From Pseudomonadota bacterium (lineage in GTDB: Bacteria > Pseudomonadota > Gammaproteobacteria > Burkholderiales > Burkholderiaceae_E): a DNA stretch of 30,461 nucleotides. The notes beneath the pieces are model-generated. The model saw nothing but the letters and a program-made list of their open reading frames with translations. It made no database searches and was not told the DNA's origin. The DNA lies in NCBI GenBank assembly GCA_023389175.1, contig JAEWEW010000295.1, forward strand, positions 1 to 30,461. Reading direction: 5' to 3'. A program made the translations under genes and the position numbers. Of this stretch, positions 1-8,886 are shown in pieces. Each line of letters opens with the position of its first letter. Positions within the stretch are counted from its first letter, which is position 1.

Positions 1-1299
1 TTGCTGGAAGCGGACCAGCTGCTCGTTGCCGCGCTTCACGATGGTCTCGAGCGCCTCCTTGGCCTCCTTCTTGCCGGCCCAGACGGCCTCCAGCTCCTCG
101 TCGATGATGGCGCGGACCTGGACGAAGTTGCCGATCCGGATGCCGCGGGACTTGTCGGTGGTCTTGCGGATCATCTGCGTGACCGCGACGTCGGTGCCCG
201 GGTTCTCCTTGTAGAAGCCGGACTTCTCCGTCATCTCGTAGGCCGCCTTGGTGACCGGCAGGTAGCCGGTGCGCGTATGGTTGGACATGGCGACCTTGTC
301 GGCGGACAGGTAGTTCAGGAAGGCCGCGACCGCCTTGTACTCCTCGGGCTTCTTGCCGGCCATCACCCAGAGGCTCGCGCCGCCGATCACGGTGTTCTGC
401 GGGGCGCCCTGCACGTCCGGGTAATACGGCAGCGTGGACATGCCGTGCGTGAACTTGCCCTCGCGCTTGACCCGCGCGTAGAGCGCGGAGCTGCCGGTCA
501 TCATGGCGCATTCGCCGGCGGCGAACACCGCGTCGGCGGTGCTGCCGCGGCCACGGTAGTGGAAGAGGCCCTGCTTGGCCATGTTGGCCAGGTTCTCGAT
601 GTGGCGGACATGAAGCGGCGAATCGACGACGAGCCGGGTGCCGGTGCCGCCGAAGCCATTGCCGAGCGTGGAGAACTCGACGTTGTGCCAGGTGGAGAAG
701 CTCTCCAGCTGCGTCCAGCTGATCCAGCTGGTGGTGTACGGGCAGCGATGCCCGGAAGCCTTCAGCTTGGCGGCCGCCGAGACCACCTCGGGCCAGGTCT
801 TGGGCGGGTTCTCCGGATCCAGGCCGGCCGCCTTGAAGGCGTCCTTGTTGTAATGGAAGATGGTGGTGGAGCTGTTGAACGGGAAGCTCAGCATCTGCCC
901 GTCCGGCGCGGTGTAGTAGCCTGCGACGGCCGGCACGTAGCGGCTCGGGTCGAACTTGTGCCCGGCCTCCTTCATCACCTCCGCCACCGGCTTGATCGCC
1001 TTGCGCGAGGCCATCATGGTCGCGGTGCCTACCTCGAAGACCTGGAGCAGGTGCGGCGCGTTGCCGGCGCGGAAGGCCGCGATGGCGGCGGTGAGCGACT
1101 CGTCGTAGCCGCCCTTGTAGGTGGGCACCACGCGGTACTGGCTCTGGCTCTCGTTGAAGCCCTTGGCGAGGTCATTGACCCATTCGCCAAGCGCTGCGGA
1201 CATGGAATGCCACCACTGGATCTCGGTCTGCGCCTGAGCGGGCAAGCTGAAGCAGGCAGCCACGGCCAGGGCCGCCCATCGGGTTGTCGCTACTCTCAT
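1..1299 (-). CDS. ugpB: UgpB-like sn-glycerol-3-phosphate ABC transporter periplasmic binding protein, C-terminus cut by window edge
   Basis: This would be the periplasmic receptor that delivers glycerol-3-phosphate or its diesters to a Ugp-type ABC importer. 433 codons are visible from the ATG at 1299, close to the usual full length of about 435-440, so only a few C-terminal residues are missing. The protein opens with a Sec signal peptide (MRVATTRWAALAVAAC..., cleavage after AQA) and continues with the family hallmarks TEIQWWHSM near the mature N-terminus, SYPFNSS-like LSFPFNSSTT, and a late NHTRTGYLPVT segment. These match the extracellular solute-binding family 1 and UgpB in particular. 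The ugpA, E and C genes would be expected beyond the left edge. A different sugar-phosphate ligand cannot be excluded. Confidence 0.88.
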   Translation of the reverse strand, partial: MRVATTRWAALAVAACFSLPAQAQTEIQWWHSMSAALGEWVNDLAKGFNESQSQYRVVPTYKGGYDESLTAAIAAFRAGNAPHLLQVFEVGTATMMASRKAIKPVAEVMKEAGHKFDPSRYVPAVAGYYTAPDGQMLSFPFNSSTTIFHYNKDAFKAAGLDPENPPKTWPEVVSAAAKLKASGHRCPYTTSWISWTQLESFSTWHNVEFSTLGNGFGGTGTRLVVDSPLHVRHIENLANMAKQGLFHYRGRGSTADAVFAAGECAMMTGSSALYARVKREGKFTHGMSTLPYYPDVQGAPQNTVIGGASLWVMAGKKPEEYKAVAAFLNYLSADKVAMSNHTRTGYLPVTKAAYEMTEKSGFYKENPGTDVAVTQMIRKTTDKSRGIRIGNFVQVRAIIDEELEAVWAGKKEAKEALETIVKRGNEQLVRFQQ

Positions 1300-1574
1300 G
1301 GATTCTCCTGTTATCGGCCCGCGAGGCGGGCGTCCGGACTTTATGGCATCAACGTGACGGCGCGATGATGGTGCCTCGATTCATTCTGTCATAATTTCCC
1401 ACCCCGGAGAACGGGGATCTCCCCGGGCCTTCGCAATGGCGCCATCCGTTACACGCGGCGCGCGCTCAAGTTACCATCGCGGCGCCGCAGCGCCGATGCG
1501 CGGCGGCAAGGACGCTGCGCGCCTTCGCGCGGCGCAGCCCGGCCAGCCGAGGGACTCGACACAGTGATCGCGCA

Positions 1575-2993
1575 ATGCTCCGCATGACCGCCCGCAGGGC
1601 GGCAGCCCTGGGAATCGGACTCGCCTTTCCCGGGCTTGCCGCCGCCGCGGAGGTCGACGGCGCGCGCCTGTCGGTGTGGTGGGCAATTCCCTTCGTCGGC
1701 ATCCTGCTCTCCATCGCGCTGTGGCCGCTCTTCGCGCCGCGGTTCTGGCATCACCACTTCGGCAAGATCTCCGCGGCCTGGTCGCTTGCCTTCCTGGTGC
1801 CGTTCGCCGCCCTGTTCGGCTTCGACCTCGCCGGCCAGAGCCTCGTGCATGCGCTGCTGGCCGAATACATTCCCTTCATCCTGCTGCTCACCGCGCTTTT
1901 CACGGTGGCGGGCGGCATTCACGTGAGCGGCAACATCAAGGGCGCCCCGGCGGTCAACACCGCGATCCTCGCGGTCGGGACGGTGCTCGCCAGCTTCATG
2001 GGGACCACCGGCGCCTCGATGCTTCTGATCCGCCCCCTGGTGCGGGCGAACGACAACCGGCGCCACCAGGCCCATGTCGTCGTCTTCTTCATCTTCCTGG
2101 TGTCGAACGTCGGCGGCTCGCTCACGCCGCTCGGTGATCCGCCGCTCTTCCTGGGATTCCTGAAGGGCGTCGATTTCTTCTGGACGATGAAGACCATCTT
2201 CCCCGAGACGCTCTTCATGGCACTGACCCTGCTGGCGATCTTCTACCTCCTGGACAGCTGGCTCTACCGCAAGGAGGGAGTCCTGCCGGTGGATCCCACG
2301 CCGCCCACGGACCCGCCGCTCGGCGTGCAGGGCAAGGCCAACTTCCTGCTGCTCGGCGTGGTCGTCGCACTTGTGCTCATGAGCGGGATCTGGAAGTCGA
2401 GCGTGGCCTTCGACATCTGGGGCACGCACGTGGGGCTGCCCGGACTCGTGCGCGACATCGGGCTGATCGTGGTGACCTTCGTCTCGCTCGCGATCACGTC
2501 CTCGCAGGTGCACGAGGACAACCAGTTCGGCTGGGGGCCGATGGCCGAGGTCGCCAAGCTGTTCGCCGGGATCTTCCTCACCATCATCCCGGTCATCGCC
2601 ATGCTTCGGGCCGGCACGGAGGGGCCGTTCGGCGCGGTGGTCGCCGCCGTCACCGGGCCCGACGGCAACCCGAATCCGGCGATGTACTTCTGGGCGACCG
2701 GCGTGCTGAGCTCGTTCCTGGACAACGCGCCGACCTACCTGGTGTTCTTCAACACCGCCGGCGGCGATCCGCAGGTGCTGATGACGACGCTCGCGCCGAC
2801 GCTCGCGGCCATCTCCATGGGTGCGGTGTTCATGGGCGCCAACACCTACATCGGCAATGCACCCAACCTCATGGTGAAGGCAATCGCGGAAGACCGGGGC
2901 GTGCGCATGCCGAGCTTCTTCGGCTACATGGCCTGGTCGATTGCGGTGCTGCTGCCGCTCTTCGCGATCGTGACGGTGATCTGGTTGCGGTAG
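1575..2993 (+). CDS. Sodium:proton antiporter of the NhaD/CitMHS (ion transporter) superfamily
   Basis: The 472-residue polytopic inner-membrane protein resembles proteins annotated as sodium:proton antiporters or putative citrate transporters (CitMHS_2 type). Visible are a leader-like first helix ending AAAAEV, about eleven to twelve hydrophobic segments, and two repeat halves with re-entrant-loop signatures: VGTVLASFMGTTGAS with SNVGGSLTPLGDPPLFLGF in the first half, and SSFLDNAPTYLVFFN with MGANTYIGNAPNLMVKA in the second. The NAPTYL and GNAPNLMVKA motifs are typical of NhaD-like antiporters. Sodium/proton exchange is inferred from family and from the adjacent Mrp antiporter operon, which ends only 11 bp away in the opposite direction. 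The start could also be the ATG at 1584, as no clear Shine-Dalgarno is seen for either. Confidence 0.8.
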   Translation: MLRMTARRAAALGIGLAFPGLAAAAEVDGARLSVWWAIPFVGILLSIALWPLFAPRFWHHHFGKISAAWSLAFLVPFAALFGFDLAGQSLVHALLAEYIPFILLLTALFTVAGGIHVSGNIKGAPAVNTAILAVGTVLASFMGTTGASMLLIRPLVRANDNRRHQAHVVVFFIFLVSNVGGSLTPLGDPPLFLGFLKGVDFFWTMKTIFPETLFMALTLLAIFYLLDSWLYRKEGVLPVDPTPPTDPPLGVQGKANFLLLGVVVALVLMSGIWKSSVAFDIWGTHVGLPGLVRDIGLIVVTFVSLAITSSQVHEDNQFGWGPMAEVAKLFAGIFLTIIPVIAMLRAGTEGPFGAVVAAVTGPDGNPNPAMYFWATGVLSSFLDNAPTYLVFFNTAGGDPQVLMTTLAPTLAAISMGAVFMGANTYIGNAPNLMVKAIAEDRGVRMPSFFGYMAWSIAVLLPLFAIVTVIWLR

Positions 2994-3004
2994 GGCCCAG
3001 GCAC

Positions 3005-4318
3005 CTAGCTTTCGGCCTGGCGCTTGCGTCGCTTCCACAGCGTCGTGCGGGAAATCCCCAGGTGGCGCGCCGCCTCCGACACCCGGCCGCCGGAGAGGGT
3101 CATGGCCCGCTCGATCTGGTCCAGCTCCGCCCGGTCGCGCGCGCTTGCGAGCGTGTCCGCGGCGGGCAGGTCGAGCCGTTGCTCGGGGAAAAGATCGGTT
3201 GCGCCGATGATCTCCGAGTCCGTGAGGGCTGCCGCCCGCTCGAGCCGGTTGCGCAGCTCGCGGACGTTGCCCGGCCACGGATGGGCAAGCATGGCGGCCC
3301 GGGCCGACTCGTCCAGCACCAGCCGCTCGCGGCCGGCACGCACCGCCGCCTCGGCGGCGAACGCCTCCGCGAGGGCGATGATCTCGGCAGGCCGCTCCCG
3401 CAGCGGCGGGATGCGGAGCTCCACCACCGCGAGCCGGAAGTACAGGTCCTGGCGAAATCCGCGGGCGGCGATCAGCTGCGCGAGATCGGCGTTGGTGGCC
3501 GCGACGATGCGGCCCCTGAAACGGATCGGGCTGCGGCCGCCGACCCGCCGGAAATCGCCGTCGTTCAGCACCCTCAGCAGGGCCGCCTGGAGCCTGGGAT
3601 CGAGCTCGCCGACCTCGTCGAGGAACAGCGTGCCGCCGCCGGCTTCCTCGAAGTAGCCGACATGTGCCGTCACCGCGCCGGTGAAGGCGCCCTTCTCGTG
3701 CCCGAAGAACTGGCTCTCCATCAGCTCTGAAGGGATCGCGCCGCAATTGACCGCGACGAACGGCTGCGACTTCCGCGCGGACGAGGCGTGCAGGTACCGC
3801 GCGGCGACCTCCTTGCCGACGCCGGTCTCGCCCAGCAGCAGGACCGGCAGGTCCGTGCGCGCCAACCGCTCCAGGTCGGCGGCCAGGCGCAGCGTCGCTT
3901 CCGACCGCCCGAAAGGCGTCGGCTCGGCCGCCTCGCCGCTGTCGGCGGCCGGGGATGGGGTTGACGCGAGGATGCGCGCGACCAGGGCATCGACATCGTA
4001 CGGCTTGGTGAGATAGTCGTCCGCCCCGGCCCGCACCAGCCGTACCGCCTGGTCGACCTCGGCGAAGGCGGTTGCGAACACGATCGGTGTCCTGCCGAGG
4101 TACGGCAGCGCCTGCCGGTACAGGTCCTCGCCGGAACCATCGGGCAGCCGGATATCGGCGACGACGAAGGACGGCCGGCTGCGGCGCAGCTCCGCCATGG
4201 CCGCCTGGCAGGTCCGCGCCCAGCGCACGGCAACGCCCTCGAGCTGCAGCCGTTGCGCCAGCGCGCCGCCGAGGACGTGGTCGTCCTCGATCAGCAGGAC
4301 GTCACGCGAGCCCGACAT
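3005..4318 (-). CDS. NtrC-family sigma-54-dependent response regulator
   Basis: A 437-residue transcription activator with three domains. The receiver (about 5-118) has acidic residues ED at 11-12, phosphoacceptor Asp55 in VVADIRLPDG and Lys105 in LTKPYD. The AAA+ sigma-54 interaction domain (about 136-370) has Walker A GETGVGKE at 163-170, an intact GAFTGA loop at 210-215, Walker B GTLFLDE ending at 235 and the arginine-finger region near 288-296. A Fis-type helix-turn-helix (about 412-433) ends the protein. The intact GAFTGA loop indicates a true sigma-54 activator. I chose ATG 4318 because it starts directly before the receiver. A longer GTG reading at 4354 adds 12 unconserved residues. 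It overlaps the kinase gene by 17 bp and is the last gene of the mrp operon, so the Mrp system is its likely target. Confidence 0.93.
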   Translation of the reverse strand: MSGSRDVLLIEDDHVLGGALAQRLQLEGVAVRWARTCQAAMAELRRSRPSFVVADIRLPDGSGEDLYRQALPYLGRTPIVFATAFAEVDQAVRLVRAGADDYLTKPYDVDALVARILASTPSPAADSGEAAEPTPFGRSEATLRLAADLERLARTDLPVLLLGETGVGKEVAARYLHASSARKSQPFVAVNCGAIPSELMESQFFGHEKGAFTGAVTAHVGYFEEAGGGTLFLDEVGELDPRLQAALLRVLNDGDFRRVGGRSPIRFRGRIVAATNADLAQLIAARGFRQDLYFRLAVVELRIPPLRERPAEIIALAEAFAAEAAVRAGRERLVLDESARAAMLAHPWPGNVRELRNRLERAAALTDSEIIGATDLFPEQRLDLPAADTLASARDRAELDQIERAMTLSGGRVSEAARHLGISRTTLWKRRKRQAES

Positions 4319-5828
4319 CGCCGGCCAGAAGCGGCTCGACCGCCGTCGGGGCACCGAGCGGGACGTGCAGCGTGATGTGGGTCCCGCCCTCGGAGCGCGC
4401 GGTGACCGAGACCCTCCCCTGCAGGCGCTCCACCAGGCGGACGATCACGGCGACTCCGAGACCCGCATTGCCCGCCGGCGCAACCCCGGTCTCCAGCCCG
4501 CTCGCCATCTCGGGCGACAGGCCGCGGCCGCGGTCCTCCACCTCGAGCCGCAGGTTCGAATGCTCGAGGCGGGCCCGCAGGGTCACGCGGCCGCCGACCG
4601 AGCTGGCGCGGATCGCGTTGAGCATCAGGTTGAGCAGCACCTGCCGGATCTCCGCCGCCGGCACCGGAACCTCCGCCGGCACCTGCAGGTCGAGATCCAC
4701 GGTGACATCACGGCCGGAAGCGTCCGCCTGGGCGAGGATGCCCACGTCGCGGAGGTCCTGCTCGCGCAGATCCCGGCGCTCGATGGTGGTCCGATGGGTC
4801 TGGAGCGTGGCGTCGGTGACTTCCTGCAGGGCACGGACCCCGCGCTCGATGAAATCCAGCGCATCGGCCCGCGCGGCCGGATCGTCGCCGAACTTGCGCA
4901 CGGTGCGGATGGCGGTGGAGATGCCCCCCAGCGGATTGCGGATCTCGTGCGCGAGCGTCGCCGCCATGCGTCCCAGGATGGCATCGCGCTCCTGCTCCAT
5001 CACGCGACCGATCATGGCTTCCCGCTGCCGCGAATCGCTCACCATGCGATTGTAGGCGGCCAGCAGGCCCGCGGTCTGCGGATCCTGCCTCGGGATGAGC
5101 TCGTCGGCCACGGGCTGCGGCAGCCGGCCCTCGCCGAGCTGCAGGTGTTCCGTCAGGAGCGCGATGGGGCGCTGGAGCTGGCGGACGACGAGGAAACCGA
5201 CGACGGCACAGACGCTGCTGAACAGCAGATCGAAGAGGAACAGCTTGGCCTTGAGTGCCTGTCGTTCCTCGCTGAAGGCGGAGACGTCCAGGTTGGCGAC
5301 GATGGATCCGCCGCCGCCCCTTGCCGCTGCGGCGAGAACCGGATCGGCTGACGCCGGATCGGCTGCGCCGGCGAGGGCGGGCAGCGGACGCCACACCCAG
5401 ACGCTGTCGCTGTCCTCGTCGAACCGCGTGCCCGGGCGGGCATGGACGAACTCGGCAAAGTCCTCGACCGGGGTGGCGGACGGATCGCGCGCGGGATCGT
5501 CCGACAGGGTGCGATCGGCCCGGGCGACGATGCGGCCGTCCTCGCCGAGGACGGCGAGGCGCAGGTCCACGATTCCTTCCCGGACGGTCAGTGACCGCTC
5601 CAGGATCGCCGTCATGGCCGCGCCGTCACCGTGGGCCAGGGCCGGAAGGAGTGCGGCCGCCAGCCCGTCCAGGTAGACCTGCCCGACCTGTCCCATCTGC
5701 CGCTCGAACTGCCGCGAGGATGTCTGGATCGCCACCTGGGTGGTCGTGACCGCCACGATGAAGATCATGAGGGCCACCGCGACCGGGAATCGCAGCGTGA
5801 GCGGCAGGCGCTTGAACCACACCGGCAT
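4302..5828 (-). CDS. Membrane sensor histidine kinase of the NtrB/DctB type, partner of the sigma-54 regulator
   Basis: A 508-residue sensor with an N-terminal membrane helix (about 10-33), an extracytoplasmic sensor region (about 34-195), a second helix (about 197-217), a short linker, then a HisKA domain with His294 in TLAHEIRNPLGG. The HATPase domain has the N-box NLMLNAIRAS (about 400-409), G1 EDRGRGLSPE (431-440) and G2 NAGLGVAV. The periplasmic part contains DGRIVARADRT and a stretch rich in Asp/Glu but no domain I can name. The ATG lies 9 bp after the mrpG stop, and the 3' end overlaps the regulator gene by 17 bp, so it is read in the mrp operon. It presumably senses a cation, pH or envelope cue. 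The ligand is not deducible. Confidence 0.92.
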   Translation of the reverse strand: MPVWFKRLPLTLRFPVAVALMIFIVAVTTTQVAIQTSSRQFERQMGQVGQVYLDGLAAALLPALAHGDGAAMTAILERSLTVREGIVDLRLAVLGEDGRIVARADRTLSDDPARDPSATPVEDFAEFVHARPGTRFDEDSDSVWVWRPLPALAGAADPASADPVLAAAARGGGGSIVANLDVSAFSEERQALKAKLFLFDLLFSSVCAVVGFLVVRQLQRPIALLTEHLQLGEGRLPQPVADELIPRQDPQTAGLLAAYNRMVSDSRQREAMIGRVMEQERDAILGRMAATLAHEIRNPLGGISTAIRTVRKFGDDPAARADALDFIERGVRALQEVTDATLQTHRTTIERRDLREQDLRDVGILAQADASGRDVTVDLDLQVPAEVPVPAAEIRQVLLNLMLNAIRASSVGGRVTLRARLEHSNLRLEVEDRGRGLSPEMASGLETGVAPAGNAGLGVAVIVRLVERLQGRVSVTARSEGGTHITLHVPLGAPTAVEPLLAGDVGLA

Positions 5829-5837
5829 CTGCGCCGC

Positions 5838-6704
5838 TCATGAAGTTGCTCTTCCCGGTACGTTACCAGCTGGATCGCCGACCACCAGGATGTCCCTGCG
5901 CAGGCCCGACCAGCGAAGCCGCCGCCTGGGGTCCACCTGCAGCTCCAGGACGCCGTGGTCGAACCAGGCACCCGGGGCCACGGCGAGCAGGCAGTCGGGG
6001 TCCGCGGCACCCAGCAGTCGCGCCGGACGGCCTTCCTCCAGGCGAACGGTCCAGCGCAGCCCGGAGTCCGCGGCGAGCGCCTCGAACCGTTCGATCGCCT
6101 CGGCCGCGGCGATCCGGGCGAGCCGGATACGCCGGTCGCGCATCATCTGCGCATGCCAGCCGCCGCCGACCGGCACCGGGCCGACATTGGAGAGGCGCGG
6201 GATGTCGATGATCGCCATGCCGCAGAGCTCGGCATCGTGGTGGCGGGCGAGCGCGACCGCCTCGCGGATGGCCTTCTCCAGGTTGGGGCCCTTGGCGAGC
6301 GCGAGCAGGACGGTCCGGACGCCGCCGGACTCCGATCGCTGTCCTGCACCCGGCGCCGCCTCCGGTTCGAAGCTCGCCCTCGGCAGCACGCCGCGCAACG
6401 CGTCCCCGGCGGTGCCCTGCCACAACGGGGCACCGCTCACATAGGCCGCGCGGCCGAGCAGATGGCCCGCCACCGGCGTGGTCAGCAGCAGGAACAGGAG
6501 GGCGATCGATACCTTGACCCAGGTGGCCGGCGCGCCGTCGGCCAGCGCCACGCCGATCAGCACCAACCCGCAGCCGGCCACGCCGGCCTTGGTGGCCGCG
6601 TGCATTCGCATGAAGAAGTCGGGCAGGCGCAGCACCCCGATCGCCGCCAGCAGGCTGACCGCGGCGCCGGCGAGGAGGAACAGGCAGGCGAGCCAGGTGG
6701 TCAT
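5838..6704 (-). CDS. mrpG: MrpG (MnhG/PhaG) antiporter subunit fused to a C-terminal universal-stress-protein domain
   Basis: Residues 1 to about 95 are a normal MrpG subunit: three hydrophobic helices with IGVLRLPDFFMRMHAATKAG in the first loop, the signature of this subunit. MrpG proteins usually end near 95-125 residues, but this one continues to 288. Residues about 129-276 look like a UspA-type alpha/beta domain: RTVLLALAKGPNLEKAIREA at its start, two predicted beta-alpha units, and DILVVGDPAG as the last strand. A linker rich in Pro, Glu and Gly (about 108-127) joins the two. No clear GxxGx9GS/T ATP motif is visible, so nucleotide binding is doubtful. The gene overlaps mrpF by ATGA and precedes the kinase by 9 bp. 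The Usp fold is my reading of the sequence, and its role is unknown. Confidence 0.85.
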   Translation of the reverse strand: MTTWLACLFLLAGAAVSLLAAIGVLRLPDFFMRMHAATKAGVAGCGLVLIGVALADGAPATWVKVSIALLFLLLTTPVAGHLLGRAAYVSGAPLWQGTAGDALRGVLPRASFEPEAAPGAGQRSESGGVRTVLLALAKGPNLEKAIREAVALARHHDAELCGMAIIDIPRLSNVGPVPVGGGWHAQMMRDRRIRLARIAAAEAIERFEALAADSGLRWTVRLEEGRPARLLGAADPDCLLAVAPGAWFDHGVLELQVDPRRRLRWSGLRRDILVVGDPAGNVPGRATS

Positions 6705-6997
6705 GATTCCTCCTTGCGTGGATGGGACACCCGTTCCATGAATCCGGCGAAGGCGACGGTGGCGAGGAAGCCGACCAGAGCCACCCCGAGCGCGACGTCG
6801 ACGAAAGCCATCGATCCGGTGGCCACGGCAGCCAGGCCCGCAGCCGCGGCCCCGAGCAGGGACAGCATGTCGAGGGCGACCACACGGTCCGCCACATGCG
6901 GCCCCCGCGCGATCCGCACGCCGGCAATGACCATGGCGCCGAGCAGCAGCAACGCGCTTCCGATGATCACGATGTCGAAGGCGACGGAGTCGTTCAT
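6701..6997 (-). CDS. mrpF: Mrp-type Na+/H+ antiporter subunit F
   Basis: A 98-residue protein with three membrane helices, the usual size and build for MrpF/MnhF/PhaF. The conserved RIARGPHVADRVVALDML segment between helices one and two is the family signature. It belongs to the multisubunit Mrp complex that exchanges cytoplasmic sodium (or potassium) for protons at the inner membrane. It overlaps mrpE by four bases upstream (6994-6997) and mrpG by four bases downstream (6701-6704), so translation is probably coupled. Confidence 0.94.
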   Translation of the reverse strand: MNDSVAFDIVIIGSALLLLGAMVIAGVRIARGPHVADRVVALDMLSLLGAAAAGLAAVATGSMAFVDVALGVALVGFLATVAFAGFMERVSHPRKEES

Positions 6998-7323
6998 GAC
7001 AGCACCTCCCGGACGCTCCGCTCGAAGCCGTCCTTGATCTGGCGCACGGTCTGGTCGGAGACGTTCATGACGTGCACATACAGGACCCGCCGGTCCCCGG
7101 ACACGTGCAGGCTGGTGGTGCCCGGGGTGAGCGTGATCATGTTGGCCAGGACCGAGATGCCGGCGTCCGAGCGCAGGTCGAGCGGCACGGCGACGATCGC
7201 GCTATGGCTGACGCGCTGTGGATCGATCACCGTGAGGATGACATCCTGCACGGACAGGACGAGCTCGCGCAGGAAGAGGCCGGCCAGTGCCAGCCAGCGG
7301 AAAGTGGTTCTCAAGGCGCTCAT
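6994..7323 (-). CDS. mrpE: Mrp-type Na+/H+ antiporter subunit E, short form
   Basis: The 109-residue protein carries the MrpE core: an amphipathic/membrane stretch LFLRELVLSVQDVILTVIDP, then VAVPLDLRSDAGISVLANMITLTPGTTSLHV and the RVLYVHVMNV strand. Canonical MrpE proteins are about 155-170 residues with extra N-terminal helices. Here those helices are missing and only about one hydrophobic segment precedes the conserved soluble part. Short forms occur in proteobacterial Mrp operons, so this is likely genuine rather than damaged. It lies 15 bp after mrpD and overlaps mrpF by four bases. Confidence 0.92.
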   Translation of the reverse strand: MSALRTTFRWLALAGLFLRELVLSVQDVILTVIDPQRVSHSAIVAVPLDLRSDAGISVLANMITLTPGTTSLHVSGDRRVLYVHVMNVSDQTVRQIKDGFERSVREVLS

Positions 7324-7338
7324 GACGTAGGTCCTCCT

Positions 7339-8886
7339 TCAGGGCAGCGCGGCCGCGGGGCCGGATGCGATCGGCGCAGCCGCGTCGCCGAGCACGGCCT
7401 CGATATAGGCGGTCGGCTCGAGCAGCTGGTTCGCCGCGCGCAGCGAGAACTCGACGAAGGGCTCGGCGGCCAGCCCGATCGTCACCGTGATCGCGCCGAG
7501 CGCCGCGATCGGCGGCAGCATCGCGAGCCGCGCGGGCCGGTTGCCGCGCCAGCGATCGGCGGCGCCGGCGCCGCCTTCCGGCGCGGCTTTCCAGAAGGCC
7601 TCGTTCCAGATCTTCACCATCGAGTAGAGCGTCAGCAGGCCGACGATCAGGGCGACCGCGGCGACCAGCCCGTGCCCCGCATCGATGCTCGACTTGATGA
7701 CGACGTACTTCGCCCAGAATCCCGACAGCGGGGGCAGGCCGGCGAGGGACATTGCCGGAACCAGGAACAGCACCGCGAGCAGCGGGGAGGTGCGATGCAA
7801 TCCGCCCATGCGCTTCAGGTCGAAGGTGCCGCCGGCGACCCTCATCGCACCGGCCACGAGGAAGAGGTTCGCCTTGACGACGATGTGGTGCAGGACGTAG
7901 AGCACCGAGCCGGCGAGCGCCAGCGGCGTCGCGACCGCCACTCCCACCAGCATGTAGCCGATCTGGCTGATGATGTGGAACGAGAGGATGCGGCGCACGT
8001 CGAAGTGCGACGCGGCGCCGAGCACGCCGGTGACCATGGTGAGCACCGCCACCGTCGCGATGATCGGCCCGGTGTAGCCGGCATCACCCGGAAAGATCAG
8101 CGTGAACATCCGGATGATCGCGTAGACGCCGACCTTGGTGAGCAGCGCCGCGAAGATGGCGATCACCGGCACGGACGCGGTGTGGTAGGAGGCCGGCAGC
8201 CAGAAGAAGAGCGGGAAGAGGGCCGCCTTGGAGGCGAAGGCAATCAACAGGAGAACGGACAGCGCGGCGACCAGTCCGTCGTTGCCGACGCCCGGCAGCG
8301 TCCTCGCGAGATCCGCCATGTTGAGCGTGCCGGTCGCCCCGTAGAGCAGGCCGACGGCGATCAGCAGGAAGGTCGTCGCCACCAGGTTGAGCGTGACGTA
8401 CTTGACCCCCGCGTCCAGCTGCTCACGTCGTCCGCCCACCACGAGCAGTCCGAAGGAGGAGATCAGCATCACCTCGAACCAGACGTAGAGGTTGAACAGG
8501 TCCCCGGTCAGGAAGGACCCTGCCACGCCGAAGAGCAGCCCGTGGTAGAGCGGATGGTGGAAGGCGCGGTCGCGCAGGCGGGTCTCGCCGGCCATCTCGA
8601 ACACCGCGACGGCCACCGCCATGATGCCGGTGATGAGCACCATGGCCGCCGCCAGCAGGTCGGCGACCAGGCTGATGCCGAACGGCGCCTGCCAGGAGCC
8701 GACGTTCACCGCCAGCACGCCGGCCCCGGAGACGGCCGCGAGCAGGGCGATCGACGCGGCGAGCAGCAGCAGGCTGCCGGCGAGGCTCGCGATCCGCTGC
8801 GCCCGCCCGTGCCTCCAGAGCGCCGCGCAGGTGCACAGGGTCGCCAGCGGAATGGCGAGCGGCAGGGCGAGGAGCAGGTGCGGCAT
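7339..8886 (-). CDS. mrpD: Mrp-type Na+/H+ antiporter subunit D
   Basis: A 515-residue, about 14-helix protein of the NuoL/M/N-like proton-channel family (proton antiporter M domain). Key charged residues of the antiporter core are visible: Glu in LYVWFEVMLISSF, Lys in AFASKAALFPLFFWLPASYH, and a further Lys in FAALLTKVGVYAII. The His-containing LHHIVVKANLF segment also fits. With MrpA it forms the presumed ion-translocating modules of the complex. The ATG at 8886 overlaps the mrpC stop by one base (TGATG), which excludes the longer upstream reading frame. The C-terminal tail (about 450-515) is less conserved. Confidence 0.95.
   Translation of the reverse strand: MPHLLLALPLAIPLATLCTCAALWRHGRAQRIASLAGSLLLLAASIALLAAVSGAGVLAVNVGSWQAPFGISLVADLLAAAMVLITGIMAVAVAVFEMAGETRLRDRAFHHPLYHGLLFGVAGSFLTGDLFNLYVWFEVMLISSFGLLVVGGRREQLDAGVKYVTLNLVATTFLLIAVGLLYGATGTLNMADLARTLPGVGNDGLVAALSVLLLIAFASKAALFPLFFWLPASYHTASVPVIAIFAALLTKVGVYAIIRMFTLIFPGDAGYTGPIIATVAVLTMVTGVLGAASHFDVRRILSFHIISQIGYMLVGVAVATPLALAGSVLYVLHHIVVKANLFLVAGAMRVAGGTFDLKRMGGLHRTSPLLAVLFLVPAMSLAGLPPLSGFWAKYVVIKSSIDAGHGLVAAVALIVGLLTLYSMVKIWNEAFWKAAPEGGAGAADRWRGNRPARLAMLPPIAALGAITVTIGLAAEPFVEFSLRAANQLLEPTAYIEAVLGDAAAPIASGPAAALP

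Noticed and set aside
1300..1574. A sigma-54 promoter for the NhaD-like gene
   Set aside because: The TGGCAT at about 1344 and TGGCGC at about 1438 lack a correctly spaced TTGC; nothing else convincing is present in this divergent gap.
1449..3746. Long minus-strand open frame (765 codons) opposite the NhaD-like gene
   Set aside because: Low-complexity, Arg/His/Gly-rich translation with no domain; it mirrors the real antiporter and regulator genes and arises from high GC content.
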